Below, piece by piece: positions 11,493 through 22,984 of a stretch of DNA of 64,000 bases. The DNA is from Piezodorus guildinii. Its lineage: Eukaryota; Arthropoda; Insecta; Hemiptera; Pentatomidae. Each line of letters opens with the position of its first letter. Within the stretch, counting starts at the first letter, position 1. Where the stretch lies: the NCBI GenBank assembly GCA_023052935.1, contig CM041292.1:138150951-138214950 (forward strand). Direction: 5' to 3'. Below the pieces are notes generated by a model. The model searched no databases. It was not told where the DNA came from and worked only from the letters and a program-made list of their open reading frames with translations. The translations under genes were made by a program, and so were the position numbers.

Positions 11493-12559
11493 ATAAGTAT
11501 GTAAATGAAGAATGTTAAACAAAAGAATATGAAGATAAAACAAAAATAAAAACTTATTGATTCATGACTTTATTTATTTAAAGGTAGAAACATTTCATAG
11601 CAGAAAGTCCTAGAGCAAAAAAATTGCTACAAATTAAAAAAATGATAGCACCCAAAAGTTATTTCAAAGTGTCAAGAGATCACAATTCCTAAAACTATTA
11701 TTTTCCGCGGCTCCCTCTCTCGTCTTTGCTGAGGGATATTTGATATTTTCTCTCTTCCTAACGCTTTTCCAGTTGTCTTATAAGCGCGAAACAAGATTTT
11801 GTTGTTGTTTTTTTTTCCAATTTATTTTTTTGGTTTAATGTATAATATTTCTCTCTTTCGGTAATATTGGTGATTTGGGACTTATTTTGTGTTATATTTT
11901 ATGTTACAGCTATCTATAAAGAAACCAAATTTTAGCAATCGTGTAGCAGCTACTGAGCTCCAAATGGAGTACTCGTACATCAGTGACCGGAAATATATTA
12001 AAAAATACGAAAACAAAAAGACGCGCAAAATTCCAGTATATCCTTCAACAAGATAAATGTAGATAGATGCTCAGTCTAATGGCTAAAAACATGCACTTTT
12101 CAGGTTGTTTAAGGTTTTGAAAAACTAGGTCAGTCAAAAAGTACCTCTCGACTTGAGCCCATATTTTCCGTAACTAAATGGTAAAAAAAGTATTCATGCT
12201 AAGAAATAGTTTTTGATTGATTACCAACGTACACCAAAATAATGATAAATAAAGCAAAATTAAACAAAGATGCCTAACTTAAATGGTTTGTCTAGCTCGA
12301 GAAAGTTGAGTTGGTTTGTTAAAGTATTTAGGAATGGTATATCTAATGTTTCCCATGCGACTATTTGAGAGATATTTAAGCACTATCTGACTAATTCCAT
12401 AAGCATAAAAGCTACCTGATTTTAATTCTCATTTAATTATATTACTAATGCTAGCATATGTAATTTCATTGCCATTGCACGAGTTTATAAAGCATTGGCT
12501 CTGAAGCAGAGAGTGTCCTGGTAATACAAATTATATTTTACCTAATTTCGTTATATATA
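11493..12559. other. Non-coding stretch
   Basis: Moderately AT-rich. A possible conserved pocket around 11880-12020 gave no protein family in six frames. Nothing supported. Confidence 0.4.
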
Positions 12560-12625
12560 ATTATCCGTACAGGCGTTGATGACCTTGATGTTTTACGCCT
12601 CAAAGCCCTAAAAAACAACTTAATT
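12560..12625 (-). repeat. Rep-D short repeat
   Basis: Contains AGGCGTTGATGACCTTGATG then TTTACGCCTCAAAGCCCTAAA. The reverse complement appears at about 44815-44865 (TTAAGGCGTAAATCCCTAAG, GTCATCAACGCCT). Probably the tail of an interspersed repeat; class unknown. Confidence 0.5.
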
Positions 12626-12719
12626 TCATATTAAATTGATCTAATAATGTTATTAGAATATAGATAAATTATTTGAAAGCCATAATTTTAATTATTTATA
12701 ACAATCTCTTATGTTTATT

Positions 12720-13565
12720 CACACTTCGTCACTCTGCTTTATTTTTTACAACTCCATTAAACATTCTGTCTAGATCTATTGGCTTTTCAAACGTATATTT
12801 TTCATCTTTATTACTATAAAAAACCTAAACTGGAAACATTTTCGCTCCTTTTGCATTTAGTTATCAAATAATTACATATTTAACAATTTTTAATGAATAT
12901 TGACAATATTCTTTAGGAATTATATCTTATAGAATAGAATCGAAAGTGTCACTTGAAGCGAATAAAATAAAAATATATAATACTTTCTTTAGGAGTAAAA
13001 AATTTTAAAGTCCTATAAGATATGATATTCCAATAAAATATATATGATATTAAAGTCCATTTAATTTACAATCATAAGGTCACCCATAGCGTAGTTGCTA
13101 GCATAACAGCTTTCTATGCTAAAGGTCGCGGGTTCAAACCTGCGGGTGGCTCTAGGATTTTTTAATGGGAGTAAAAAATCCTTAGTTATGCCGTCCTTCG
13201 GAGGGGACGTTAAAAGGTGGTCCCGAGCCTGAGCGATGTCAGGTACTCGTTAAAGATCCCTATCCTAATAAAACCTGGATAGGCAAAATTTAGGACTCCC
13301 ACTGTAGCATCGTCCGATTAGCCATAGTAGCATAAAGTGACGTTAAACGAATAAACAACAACAATTTACAATCAATACCGTGTGGTCAGTCAAATCGTAT
13401 ACAGGCATAAAATGTATGGTATAAAGTGGCATTTTTGTCAAATAGCTTATGATACCTTCCAGAGCTAACTTCGGAAATTTCAGTTTTCAGATTGACTCAG
13501 GAGATCCTAAAACGTAAATTTTAAATTATAAAATGATCATAATCGCAATATTTTCTATTTCATTG
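12720..13565 (-). repeat. Rep-A copy, old, interrupted by SINE-1
   Basis: Left of the SINE the text matches the Rep-A block around GGCTTTTCA, then GATATTAAAGTCCATTTAAT. Right of it the match resumes with ATCAATACCG, TATGGTATAAAGTGGC, AAATTTCAGTTTTCAG and ATCATAATCGCAATATTTTC. It is more diverged than most copies. The SINE insertion at 13075-13362 accounts for the gap exactly. Confidence 0.7.
13075..13362 (+). mobile_element. tRNA-derived SINE (SINE-1), complete, with 12-bp TSD
   Basis: The head is tRNA-like: TAGCGTAGTTGCTAGCATA at 13088-13106 resembles a pol III A box, and GGGTTCAAACC at 13130-13140 is a near-perfect B box. A roughly 200-bp unrelated body follows (GCCTGAGCGATGTCAGG, CCTATCCTAATAAAACCTGG), ending in ATAAACAACAACA. 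The 12-nt direct repeat AATTTACAATCA at 13063-13074 and 13363-13374 is the target-site duplication. The host sequence is a Rep-A copy. Diverged relatives are at 22741-22946 and 62893-63165. Pol III transcription and LINE-driven mobility are inferred from the class. Confidence 0.88.
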
Positions 13566-13622
13566 GGGTTAGGATATTGGAATAGGTGCTCAACTTCTTG
13601 GTTAGCACCAAATATATTTATA

Positions 13623-13830
13623 TTAACACATTGTTGCACTAGAGTCCTTCAAGATCTCACTCGGCGAACTTAGTAAATTGAATTTATCCATTAGTACATG
13701 AAATTTAGGGCAGTTCTCAATTATATGTTTTATCGAAAGAGGTACCCTACACAAGGCACACATTCGTATGAGGTGCCTGATAAGACTTTCGATTAAGTAA
13801 TCATTCATGAACGGAATCATTCCATCGACG
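13623..13830 (-). pseudogene. LINE fragment: zinc-binding tail after RNase H
   Basis: The minus-strand frame contains NDYLIESLIRHLIR, MCALCRVPLSIKHIIENCPK and SPSEILKDSSATMC. The C-x2-C-x4-L-[ST]-x-K-H-I-x4-CP motif is the conserved tail downstream of RNase H in I/R1/LOA-type LINEs, usually written 'C..C..PLTVKHILLECP'. Only this tail remains. The adjacent 14165-14470 piece is a second, separate example. Confidence 0.65.
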
Positions 13831-14164
13831 ATTGTTATATGGTTGTTTTAATCATAAGAGTAAACAACTGCTAATCTATATTTCATATTAATGTAATTTT
13901 ATATAAATCTTTAGACCCTCATATCTGTACAAAAAACGATTTGATAATTATTTTGTGAAAATGTAAAAAAAAAAAAAAATAATTTGATATAAAACAATAA
14001 AAATATTAGATTGAACTGTGAAATAACATACTTTTAAAAAAATTGGAGGAATTATATTAGCTGTTACAAACAACAAACGAATCTTCTTAATCAATTGGAT
14101 GGTACTGTGGATAGTTTGTTCATTGTCGCTCTGTGCCTCAGAGACCTGACGTGTTACGCCACAT
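13831..14164. other. AT-rich non-coding stretch
   Basis: Between two LINE tail fragments. No coding similarity; the frame at 13948-14193 continues out of the LINE fragment by chance. Confidence 0.4.
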
Positions 14165-14470
14165 TTTTCATTTCTCTCCTGTACCGAAGGCACTTTTCAA
14201 AAATATAACTTACTGTAAGAGACACTTTACACCTTAGACATTGAGGTATAGGGTTCCTTGGTGTGATGAGGTACTCATGAGTGAGGCGGCAATTTCTTTT
14301 TCTCAGGTGGGCAATAACTACCTCCTCACGCCGGTATTTTCTGGATGACGTGGTCCAGGTTATATTGTTGGTAAATTGTTCTTGAACTGAAAATTGAAGA
14401 TCCTCTGTGCCAAATTCTGGATATATTACCAGTATTAAAGAGATTCGGTAAGGAAAACTCCGCTAGGTTA
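14165..14470 (-). pseudogene. LINE fragment: RNase H end and zinc-binding tail
   Basis: The minus strand (about 14345 down to 14180) reads RREEVVIAHLRKRNCRLTH, EYLITPRNPIPQC and LRCKVSLTVSYIFEKC. 'RREEVVIARLRIGHTRLTH.YLL' followed by 'C..C..PLTVKHILLEC' is the textbook end of RNase H-bearing non-LTR elements. Frameshifts lie on either side. I see no RNase H catalytic residues left. Confidence 0.7.
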
Positions 14471-14847
14471 GACAGATAATCTGATTTGGCCTAGAGCCAG
14501 TACCTGAGGTGGAACAGTCATATATAGGAGTAAGAAAAGATGAGGTGGGCAAACTAAATCGGATGAGGAGGAGGTGACAGAGGATAAAGACCCCCGGGCC
14601 AGGACTAAGCTGGCGGCTCAGCAGCGGGGCGGAAAACCTGCAAGGGGAAATGGAGCGGAACCATCCCGCCGACCTAGCATCTCCACAACGGCCTTCTCAA
14701 TTATTTAGTCGTCCTCTGTTTCCAATTGTTGCTAATGGTTGAACAGGGTAGGACTGGAAATACGTCTCCGAATCACAATATTTTCTTGCGTCCAGAAAAA
14801 AATATATTAGACAAGGTTGTCCAATACTTGTCTAGCATATTTTTTAG
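14471..14847. other. GC-richer non-coding stretch, unclassified
   Basis: Noticeably less AT-rich than its surroundings around 14590-14690 (CCCCCGGGCC, GCGGCTCAGCAGCGGGGCGG), with loose stem-forming potential. It may be the 5' part of a retroelement, but no protein motif was found. Confidence 0.35.
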
Positions 14848-15430
14848 TCTGGTGTGTGCAGCACACGACTATCACTTACTTCGGTTGTTAATATCGATTC
14901 AACAACAATTAAATAAATGTATAATTGAAAAAAAGTTTAAAGAATTATATTCAGTTTTGTAGGGTATATGTGTTTTAGATTAAGTAATATAAAATATGAT
15001 TACTTAATCTTGCCTTTCACAATTCTGTATATAAGATAACATTTATCTCAAATATTTAGATTTTCAACGGTATATTGTATATCTATATTATATTCTTCTA
15101 CACTTATTATCGAAAAAAATACACTTCTACACTTTTTTTGTTCTTTGATTGGTTTGTAAAATTCGTTCAACTTGTATATTTAGCCGATTTTTTTAAAATA
15201 TCGACATTTAAACCCTGTCAGACTGTTTCTATCAGAAATAAACCTACATGATTTTAAAGTCCATTAAATTTTATATCGATGTAGTTTAATCAAAATCAAA
15301 AGAGCCGTTGATAAAATCGTTTAAAAAAAGGGGACAAAATTCATGTTATGATGTGGCTCTTCTGGTTTCCTGATTTTTTAAAAGGTTTCTGTAACATTTC
15401 GGACGTATATCTGTCACAAGTATAACTTTT
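14848..15430 (-). repeat. Rep-A copy, right half
   Basis: Begins CTGGTGTGTGCAGCACACGA, CTATCACTTACTTCGG (right end of the family, reverse orientation) and runs through CAACGGTATATTGTA, AAACCCTGTCAGACTG, CCTACATGATTTTAAAG and TTCCTGATTTTTTAAAAGG. It is lost near 15430, before the microsatellite. Confidence 0.8.
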
Positions 15431-16394
15431 TTTTTTTCATCCTCAGAGGCACGGGACGTGATTTACTATTAATTTCCCTAATTCATCAATGTTTCAATGG
15501 AAATTGTATTCGCCTCTTAAAACTCTTATGATTATTTTCTTTGCCAAGTTTTCATTTTACATTAATTTAATTTAATTATTTTAAAGTTTTAAATTTTTCT
15601 ATCGGCAATTTACATTTTATGGCATATACTCATATTTTTGACCACGGAGATACACATTAATAATATTTATTAATATAATATATAATAATAAAATTAGGAT
15701 ATCATTTTACTTTATTTAAAGTATTATTTCTGTCGATAATTGATAACTGATGCACTAAAATTAGCTTCTGGACTAAATTTACTCTAGTCAGATAAAAATG
15801 GGAACGATTCTATACGGTTTTTAAAGCATAATATATCAATAAGTTGCCAGACGTTTGTAATACGAGTTGAATAAAACATTGTCAGAGGGAAAGCATAATG
15901 TCTTAGGACTGTGAGAGATCTTCAGTTCCAATATTATGTAGTACGCTGGGAACCAAGAGAAAGAAATGAATATAAATTCTAGTTGGTATTCCAGATTGCG
16001 GGATCAATAGGAATGGTTGTTAATTTATGGTAATATATATACAAAGTAGTTGGCCGAACGTAGCTGTTCAATCTGGAACTTCTCTTAATGTTAAATAAAA
16101 AACTTCCTCTGAGTTTTTAAAATGTAGAAACTAGGTTGAAAACAAGAGAAAAGAAAACAATTATTTTTTTTCTTTCTTTAATTCAGAAATCAAGATGTGA
16201 ACTATTAGTATCAGCCTCTGCCAGAAATGCGGTTAAGAGACAAGTATAAAGTGTTTTGGAAGGCACAAACCTGATTCGGATTTCTCCAAGCTGCTTGTGA
16301 ATATTGAGTATATATGTGCGTAATTTAAATGTACATATTTTATTCGATTTATTTTAAGTTGACTAAATATTAGTTTTTTCATATTGCCAAAATA
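15431..16394. other. Non-coding stretch
   Basis: No gene or family recognised. Confidence 0.4.
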
Positions 16395-16565
16395 TTAAGT
16401 CCCATAATAAAGCTATTTTCTGTGTGTTAAGCCTAGCTCAAAAATGAATAGTAGACGATATTAAAATTTCACATTTGAAACAAGAATTCTCTAAGAATGT
16501 TGCAACAGTATTCTGACAAAATTGACTCACTAGTCATTGTATTTCATATATTTTACAACTTCTTT
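16395..16565 (+). repeat. Rep-A fragment, target of a Jockey-A insertion
   Basis: Legible family pieces: TCCCATAATAAAG, CTGTGTGTTAAGCCTAGCTC, AAATTTCACATTTGAAACAA and ATGTTGCAACAG. The start codon of the frame at 16497 and its first 25 or so residues come from this repeat and not from the retrotransposon. Confidence 0.55.
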
Positions 16566-16575
16566 AGATTTTCTA

Positions 16576-17193
16576 ATACCCGTGTAAAAGTTTACACAAA
16601 GAAAGAAATAGTCCAGTGCCATAACTGTCAGGCATATGGTCATACCAAAAGTTATTGCCATCACATACCACGCTGTGTGAAATGCGGTGAACAGCATAAA
16701 ACAGAAGAATGTACAAGATCAAGATCAACACCCGCTGTATGTGCTCTGTGGCTCAAGGACCACCCGGCTAACTACAAGGGATGTGAAATTTACAAGAAAC
16801 TCAGAACCAGATACCGAAAAACTCAGGATCCGAATGAAACAGCTGTACCAACCAGAAGCAGAAGAGAACCATCTAAACTTGTAAATTCTAACGTGTCATT
16901 TGCCCACTTGCTTGGAGGTGGTAACCAGAATCATGAAGTCGAGGCACTGCCGGAACAACATTTTCCTCAACATTCTCAATCTATTGTACAAGAATCTATC
17001 CCTCAAAGTTTACCTAATCTTCAAAAAACTCCTCAACATCAAATTTCTCATATCCCTCCACCATCAAACGTCAAACGATCTTACCAGTCTAATGACATCG
17101 TTCATCTCCGAAATCAAATCTCTTGTTATGCCGCTTATATCACTCCTTACAAATCTAGTATCGAATCTAATCCCTGCCTTGAAAAATCCTTAA
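16576..17193 (+). pseudogene. Jockey-A ORF1 (gag-like), truncated and frameshifted
   Basis: Starts inside the region matching residue 235 or so of the intact ORF1. It keeps three zinc knuckles: CHNCQAYGHTKSYC, then CVKCGEQHKTEEC, then a third whose first cysteine pair is altered (CALWLKDHPANYKGC, second Cys replaced by Trp). A one-base insertion near 17065-17078 moves the frame; the C-terminal LTSLMTSFISEIKSLVMPLI is read in the frame of 16900-17193. TAA at 17191-17193 abuts the ORF2 ATG. ORF1 proteins of this clade bind element RNA. Confidence 0.85.
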
Positions 17194-19878
17194 ATGACTT
17201 CACCTAACTCCTTATCCATTCTCCTTTGGAATGCGAATGGTGTTAGAAATCATACTGACGAACTGACAGCGTTGTTGCAAGACAAAACAATCGATGTTGC
17301 ACTTATAACTGAAACAAGAGTAACGACTAAACAGTACTTCAAAATACCGCAATACATGACATACCGTACTGACCACCCAGACGGTAAAGCCCATGCCGGT
17401 TCTGCTATCATTGTCCACCAATCCCTCTCTCATCATTTACTCCCACTTCCCACCTATGATTTCCTACAAGCTACAGTCATAGTATTCAAGACTTTTTCCT
17501 TTCCGGTAACCCTCACATCTGCATACTGCCCTCCTAAACATTCCATTTCCAATTCTGAATTTGTATCCTTCCTGGATTCCTTAGGAAATCGTTTCATTCT
17601 GGGTGCAGACTTAAACGCCAAGCATCAGCAGTGGGGTTCGAGAACCACGAATTCTCGGGGACGAAATTTGCTGTCTGCACTCAACTCCCGAAATTTTAAT
17701 ATCCTGCCTCCTGACTCCCCTACCTACTGGCCAACCGATCCTAACCGCAATCCTGACATCCTCGACTTCTTTATCCACAGCGGATTAGGCCCTCTCAACT
17801 TGTCTTTAACTCGCCTTGATGAACTATCCTCAGACCATAGTCCACTGATCCTAAAAGTATCTCTCACTCCAATTCCGAAACCCATTCCACCATCATTCTT
17901 CCGAGGCCCTGTCAACTGAAACCTTTTCCGCCAAATCCTGACCGATAATATTGACCTCAGAGTAACCTTCAAAACCCAAGATGACCTAGATAATTCCGTC
18001 TATTCCTTTACCACCGCCATCCAACAAGCTGTCTGGACTGCTTCCTCTCCTAAACACTCCAATATAAATCCAGACCAAAATCATTTTCCACAACCTATTA
18101 TAGACCTTATCCACACCAAACGCCGAGCAAGATCATTATGGCAGCGCACCCGACACCCAACAGATCGCCGCTCCTATAACTTCTATTGTAGACAATTGAA
18201 GAGGGAGTTGGCGACCTTCCGTTCCCAGTCCTTTAATTCCTACCTCTCCTCTCTATCAGCTCGTGATAATTCCCTGTGGAATGTCACGAAAAAGATCCTA
18301 AAATACCATCATGTTTCCCATCCTCTCCGACGTGGTGATGACTCCTGGGCTGCGTCTGATGAAGATAAAGCTGAGGAATTCGCCACACACCTCTCCAAAG
18401 TATTCACTCCTCACCCGGAATCCCACATCAATCACACCGCAAAAGTGCAAGACTTTCTTATGTCACCGATTCCACTTTCCCTACCTCCTAAAGCTATTAA
18501 TCCCTCTGAGGTCAAATATCTTCTCCAAAAACTGACTCTCCGTAAATCTCCTGGACACGATCTCCTTACTCCCCAGATCCTCCGACAACTTCCGCAGAAA
18601 GCTATTATATTCCTTACTTATATTTACAACTGCATCCTCCGCACCACCTATTTTCCTCTGTTATGGAAACATTCCACTATCATCCTTTTTTTAAAACCAG
18701 GTAAACCTTCCAACAACACTTCATCCTACAGGCCTATTAGTCTACTCCCCATCCTCTCAAAAATCTTCGAAAGGCTTCTTCTTAAACGTATCCTACCCAT
18801 ATTAGAATCTCAAAATCTTCCTTCCCATCAGTTTGGATTCCGTCCTCAGCATTCCACAGTTCAACAGGGGCTCCGAGTTGTAGACCATATTTCCTCAGCT
18901 CTTGAATGCAAAGAGTATTGTTCTGGTGCGTTTCTGGACATTGCGTAAGCTTTTGACCGGGTATGGCACACTGGATTACTCTTCAAGCTGAAAACCCATT
19001 TACCCCAGTCCCTATACCTCATTCTCCGATCCTATCTCTCGAACCGTTCCTTCCGAGTTCGCTGTGGTGAAGAATTTTCTAACCTTTATCCCGTTGAGGC
19101 CGGTGTTTCTCAAGGCAGCGTCTTGGGACCCATCCTCTACATCCTTTACACTGCTGATATTCCTACACATCCTGATACCTTTCTGGCAACTTTTGCAGAC
19201 GACACCGCCATCCTATCATCCAGTTCCAATCCTGAAACAGCATCCTTAAACCTTCAGAGACACCTTTTCCATATCGAAAACTGGTGTAATAACTGGCGTG
19301 TAAAGGTGAACGAAGCCAAATGTAAACACATAACCTTTAGTCTTAGACGAAAATCCTGTCCGCCAGTTTATTTCAACTCATTACCGATTCCTCTCTCAGA
19401 TACAGTCCGGTATCTTGGCTTACTGTTAGACAAAAGATTGACTTGGAACCCACATACAAGACTTAAAAGACAAGAACTCAACCGACGATTCGGACAGTTA
19501 TACCGACTACTCAACAGAAAATCTGAACTTACAGTTGACAACAAATTATTAATCTACAAGACAATACTGAAGCCCATCTGGACCTACGGACTTGAACTAT
19601 GGGGGACAGCTAAACGTTCTAATATCAAACGCATTCAATCCTTTCAATCCAAAGTCCTCCGTACAATAGTAAATGCTCCTTATTATGTCTCCAATTATAC
19701 CTTGCACCACGACCTTAATGTTCCATTTATTTCAGACCTAATTCCATCCAAATTTTCCAAATTCCACCAGAACCTCATTCATCATCCTAATCCTTTAGCT
19801 CAATCCCTATCCAGCTCCACTCATCCATACAACCCACCTAGAAGGTTGAAACGGCAGTGGCCCCGCGACCTTTTGTAA
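17194..19878 (+). pseudogene. Jockey-A ORF2 (endonuclease/reverse transcriptase) with two nonsense codons
   Basis: A single frame throughout, 895 codons with stop, against 893 in the intact copy. Premature stops are TGA at 17917-17919 (TGG in the intact copy) and TAA at 18946-18948 (CAA in the intact copy). Endonuclease motifs ITETRVT, GADLNAKHQQWGS and LSSDHSPLIL are present. RT motifs RPISLLPILSKIFERLL, HQFGFRPQHSTVQQ, VSQGSVLGPILYILY and TFADDTAIL are present; the PQG motif reads SQG. The FADD catalytic box is intact, but the stops fall before and inside the RT, so it cannot act alone. Confidence 0.92.
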
Positions 19879-20142
19879 ATATATTGGAGTTCTAGCACTG
19901 GCTAGATTCTCCACTCAATGTGATGTATGTATGAGTGTGTGTATGTGTATATAGGTATAAGTGAATTCTTGACTTTTGTATTGATTCATTATTGTGTATA
20001 TATTGTATTGTAATTTTATGTTGTGTAAATATTGTATGAATGTAGTATGTATGATATCTTTCAGCACTACTATTAATGTCCAAATTGGGACAGATTGTAA
20101 AATTTTCTCAATAAAAAGATTATATAAAAAAAAAGATTTTCT

Positions 20143-20359
20143 CAATAATAGCTATATATTATTAAAGTAAAAACAAATGGGCTTTAATCTCATGTTGATA
20201 GAATTGCTATTTAAATATTCTAACGCTGAATTAATATTGAAATGCCAAATTTTGGAAATTACTTTTTCTGAAGTACCTATAATTTTATTGATTCGAAAAA
20301 ATTAACAATTCTTGTTTATAATATTTATACCACGTAGTTAAGTATGGAATAATGTGATA
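20143..20359. other. AT-rich spacer
   Basis: Sequence after the downstream target-site duplication. It contains a short Rep-A-like phrase (GGGCTTTAATCTCATGTTGA, 20179-20198), so the Jockey-A copy may sit inside an old Rep-A. Confidence 0.4.
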
Positions 20360-21000
20360 AGCACTGCGTTTGGTTGTGGGGTAACTAATTCATCGATTTA
20401 ACTTCCACATTTTCTTCAATTGGCTTTCTTTATATTCCATCCTGCCATATTTTCTGTGGATAAATAATTTCAATGCTGAGAATCTAATGGCCAATGCCTT
20501 CAGGATATTTGAACAAGTTTTGATTTATCTTGTCGGTAAGTGCACGGTGAGTCATAACTGCCTCAGGATGTGATTAATTGCCACCATATGATATGAATGT
20601 AAGATAGCATTGGTTGTTGTCAACGATCGTTACAGGGTTTTTCATCATTAAAATCTTCCCATACATTTCCTACAGCATCATTAGTAGAGTAACCAAAGCT
20701 ATTGGGAGGTGCATTTAGGTATCCACATAGGATACAATTTAGTCCCCATAGTTATTGAAGCCATTCCAACTTTGCCCGGTTTCAAGGAGGATTGTAGACA
20801 AAGAAGAGACAATTGTGCTTGTTTTCCACCCACACCTGTATTTTGTTAGCCTCTAGACTATCCATTTGAGTCATCATTTTCCTGACTGTAAACCTTGATG
20901 TCATGGAGCTCTTAGTTAAGATTATAATAAAAGATGAGTGCATTCTTGCTCGGTGGCAGCGAGTATGCTAGATATTGTCTAATTTGGAAGACTTTTAAAT
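20360..21000 (-). pseudogene. LINE endonuclease domain remnant
   Basis: Reading the minus strand with frame changes gives QMDSLEANKIQVWVENKHN, CLFFVYNPP, LCGYLNAPPNSFGYSTNDA, VGNVWEDF, QCYLTFISYGGN and HPEAVMTHRALTDK. This follows the order of an AP-type endonuclease: '..VYNPP..', the GDFNA box (here GYLNA, catalytic Asp lost), 'WGY..N..G..WEDF', 'LTF', then 'SDHRALT' (here MTHRALT). Decayed and lacking catalytic residues. Family not determined. Confidence 0.6.
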
Positions 21001-22094
21001 CATCAGATGCCGCGTCAGCCTCGTTTAACTATTGTCATGGTTGGTGACTAGTTCCGTAAATTAGTCACTAGTTAGTCCGCCCGAGTTCCAAAAAAAGTAT
21101 TTTAAGAATGATAACTTCTCTACCTCTGCATTCTTGCTAGATGGGCTGCTACAGGCAACGGTGTGATCGTTTAACTCTGCGAATTTCACAGATATCCCAG
21201 GAGGCACGTGGGATATTACCGTACGCGATCACTTCACCTCTTTATTTATTGAAACTAAAGATATTTATTATTAGCATTATATTTGTCGGAAATCAATCCA
21301 TGAATGAGATAAATTTCGAGATATCTACAATTTGGTTTATAAAATGGAGAACATTTACGAATAGATTTGATATTTACTTAATTGTGATATAGATTGAGGC
21401 ATTGCAAGTGATTATTGAATTTTCTGTGGCTCTGACTCTGGTCATAGTACCACAACGGAAACCCACTACAAAGAGCAAATTATTCAAAAGGGGCCTGGAT
21501 TTGCATGTTGTAGCCCCATTATCCGAGCCTCATCTAAATGCCTTAATCATCATACAGAAACTACAACTGATTAATTATTTATCTTAGAGGAGATAATGTA
21601 TGTGGGGAGTCCTTATGTTAATATGTGTAATCGGAGCTGTAGAAGTTACTTCTGAGAATATTTCACTTGTTGAATATAAGCTATGATATATTGGGGTTTT
21701 ATCTGTTGGAGTTATTTCTCTATTACAGAGAAGGGACGAAAGGTGAAAATGGATACACAAGTAATACATTTAAAAAAAAATAGATTAGAAACATAAATAA
21801 AGTATTTCTGTATCATTATTAAGTTATCAAAACAGATTGGACCTGATTCTAAATAGCATCGATTAATTGTATGTTGGGCAGAAAGGTCATTGAGGTGATT
21901 ACAACCATCAAAATATATATTTCTCTATAAATTATAGGTATATAACACTAAGTAAATTAACTAAATAATAATATTAATCTAAAGCTCAAGAACTAAAGCA
22001 TCTCCCTGATACTTGATTTAACTCTACAACTTTTACTAAAGCTCCTTAGTTTTGATTAAGCGAGCTACGAGAAGATTTAGAATGCCTGATATTG
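21001..22094. other. Non-coding stretch
   Basis: Nothing recognised. Frames at 21141-21392, 21402-21587 and 21584-21769 show no motif or conserved composition. Confidence 0.4.
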
Positions 22095-22320
22095 GTGTAA
22101 AATTTAAGCGGCTTTAATATCATGTAGGTTTCATTCTAATTGAAATAGTCTGACAGGGCTTCAATGCTGATATTTTAAATTTTCTTTCTCTAAACAACCT
22201 TTAATTTTGTACATTCCAAAAGATTAACCATATCATCTTAATGACATTGATGAAGGAGGGCTAAATATACAAGTTAGACGAATTTGATGACCAAATAATT
22301 GATTCAAAGTTGTTACAAGG
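22095..22320 (+). repeat. Rep-A fragment, middle part
   Basis: Contains GGTGTAAAATTTAAGCGGC, TTTAATATCATGTAGGTTTC, AAATAGTCTGACAGGGCTTC and GATATTTTAAATTTTCTT in family order. No ends. Confidence 0.8.
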
Positions 22321-22740
22321 TTTTTCTTTTCTTAAATATACTTAATTACATTTTTCTCTTTTGATTTTACCAGATGTAATATTAAGCACCTTTTTTTCTT
22401 AAATAAAACTTCTGAATATTTCATTTCAGTTAGTTCGTCACAGACTTTTAAACTTTTTAATGGTTGCTCCCTATGATATAGTTATGTACTTCAGAGAAGG
22501 CGTGGTTAATTTAAGAAATATAAATGCAAATTTTTGTTAATTTAATATTTTAACTTGATTTAGTTTATTAACTTGTATCCCTTCCCTAAAAGCTTCCCCA
22601 TGATTCACTACTGTGGATAGAACCTTTAGAAAACTACCCCTGACGAAAGATATTTAGAACAACCTCATTTGCTAATTAGAATTAAAAAATATCGGTTGAA
22701 TTAGTAAGTCGAGTAGGGCTAAATTAAGTTTCCTTTTGTG
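22321..22740. other. AT-rich non-coding stretch
   Basis: No gene or family recognised. Confidence 0.4.
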
Positions 22741-22946
22741 TTTATTCATTAGCGTCACTTTCAGTCTAACATTTTGCCTGAGATCGCTCAGGCTCGGTTC
22801 TACCCTTTTACATTCCCTCTGAAGGTCGCTATAAAAAAAGGATTTTTACTCCATTTAAAAATGCCTAGGACCATCTGACGGATTTGAATCCACCACCTTG
22901 GCATAGGAAGCTGTAATGTTAGAGCCACTACACCACGGTGCAACGT
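22741..22946 (-). mobile_element. SINE-1 copy, diverged
   Basis: The reverse complement begins GTTGCACCGTGGTGTAGTGG then CTCTAACATTAC (A-box region) and GGTGGTGGATTCAAATCCG (B box), followed by the SINE-1 body: GGAGTAAAAATCC, GAACCGAGCCTGAGCGATC, TCAGGC and a TGACGCTAATGAATAAAC tail. Part of the body is deleted relative to 13075-13362. Confidence 0.8.
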
Positions 22947-22984
22947 TTTATGCAAATTAATTGTCCTATTAGTTTAACAGTAAT

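Larger units (their letters stand above)
16576..20133 (+). mobile_element. Jockey-A non-LTR retrotransposon, 5'-truncated copy
   Basis: Colinear with the intact element at 38430-43251 from within ORF1 (near the PRE_C2HC end) to the 3' tail. Flanked by the 9-nt direct repeat AGATTTTCT at 16566-16574 and 20134-20142, a plausible target-site duplication. It ends in CTCAATAAAAAG and an A-rich tail. ORF1 has lost its 5' part and carries a frameshift; ORF2 is full length but has two in-frame stops. Divergence from the intact copy is visible throughout, so this is an older sister insertion. Confidence 0.9.

Noticed and set aside
13088..13150. tRNA gene on the plus strand
   Set aside because: Head of SINE-1 bracketed by a target-site duplication; no closed acceptor stem.
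16497..16580. Start codon and N-terminus of the 236-codon frame
   Set aside because: This part is Rep-A sequence; the ORF1 homology begins only near 16580, so the Met is not the element's own start.
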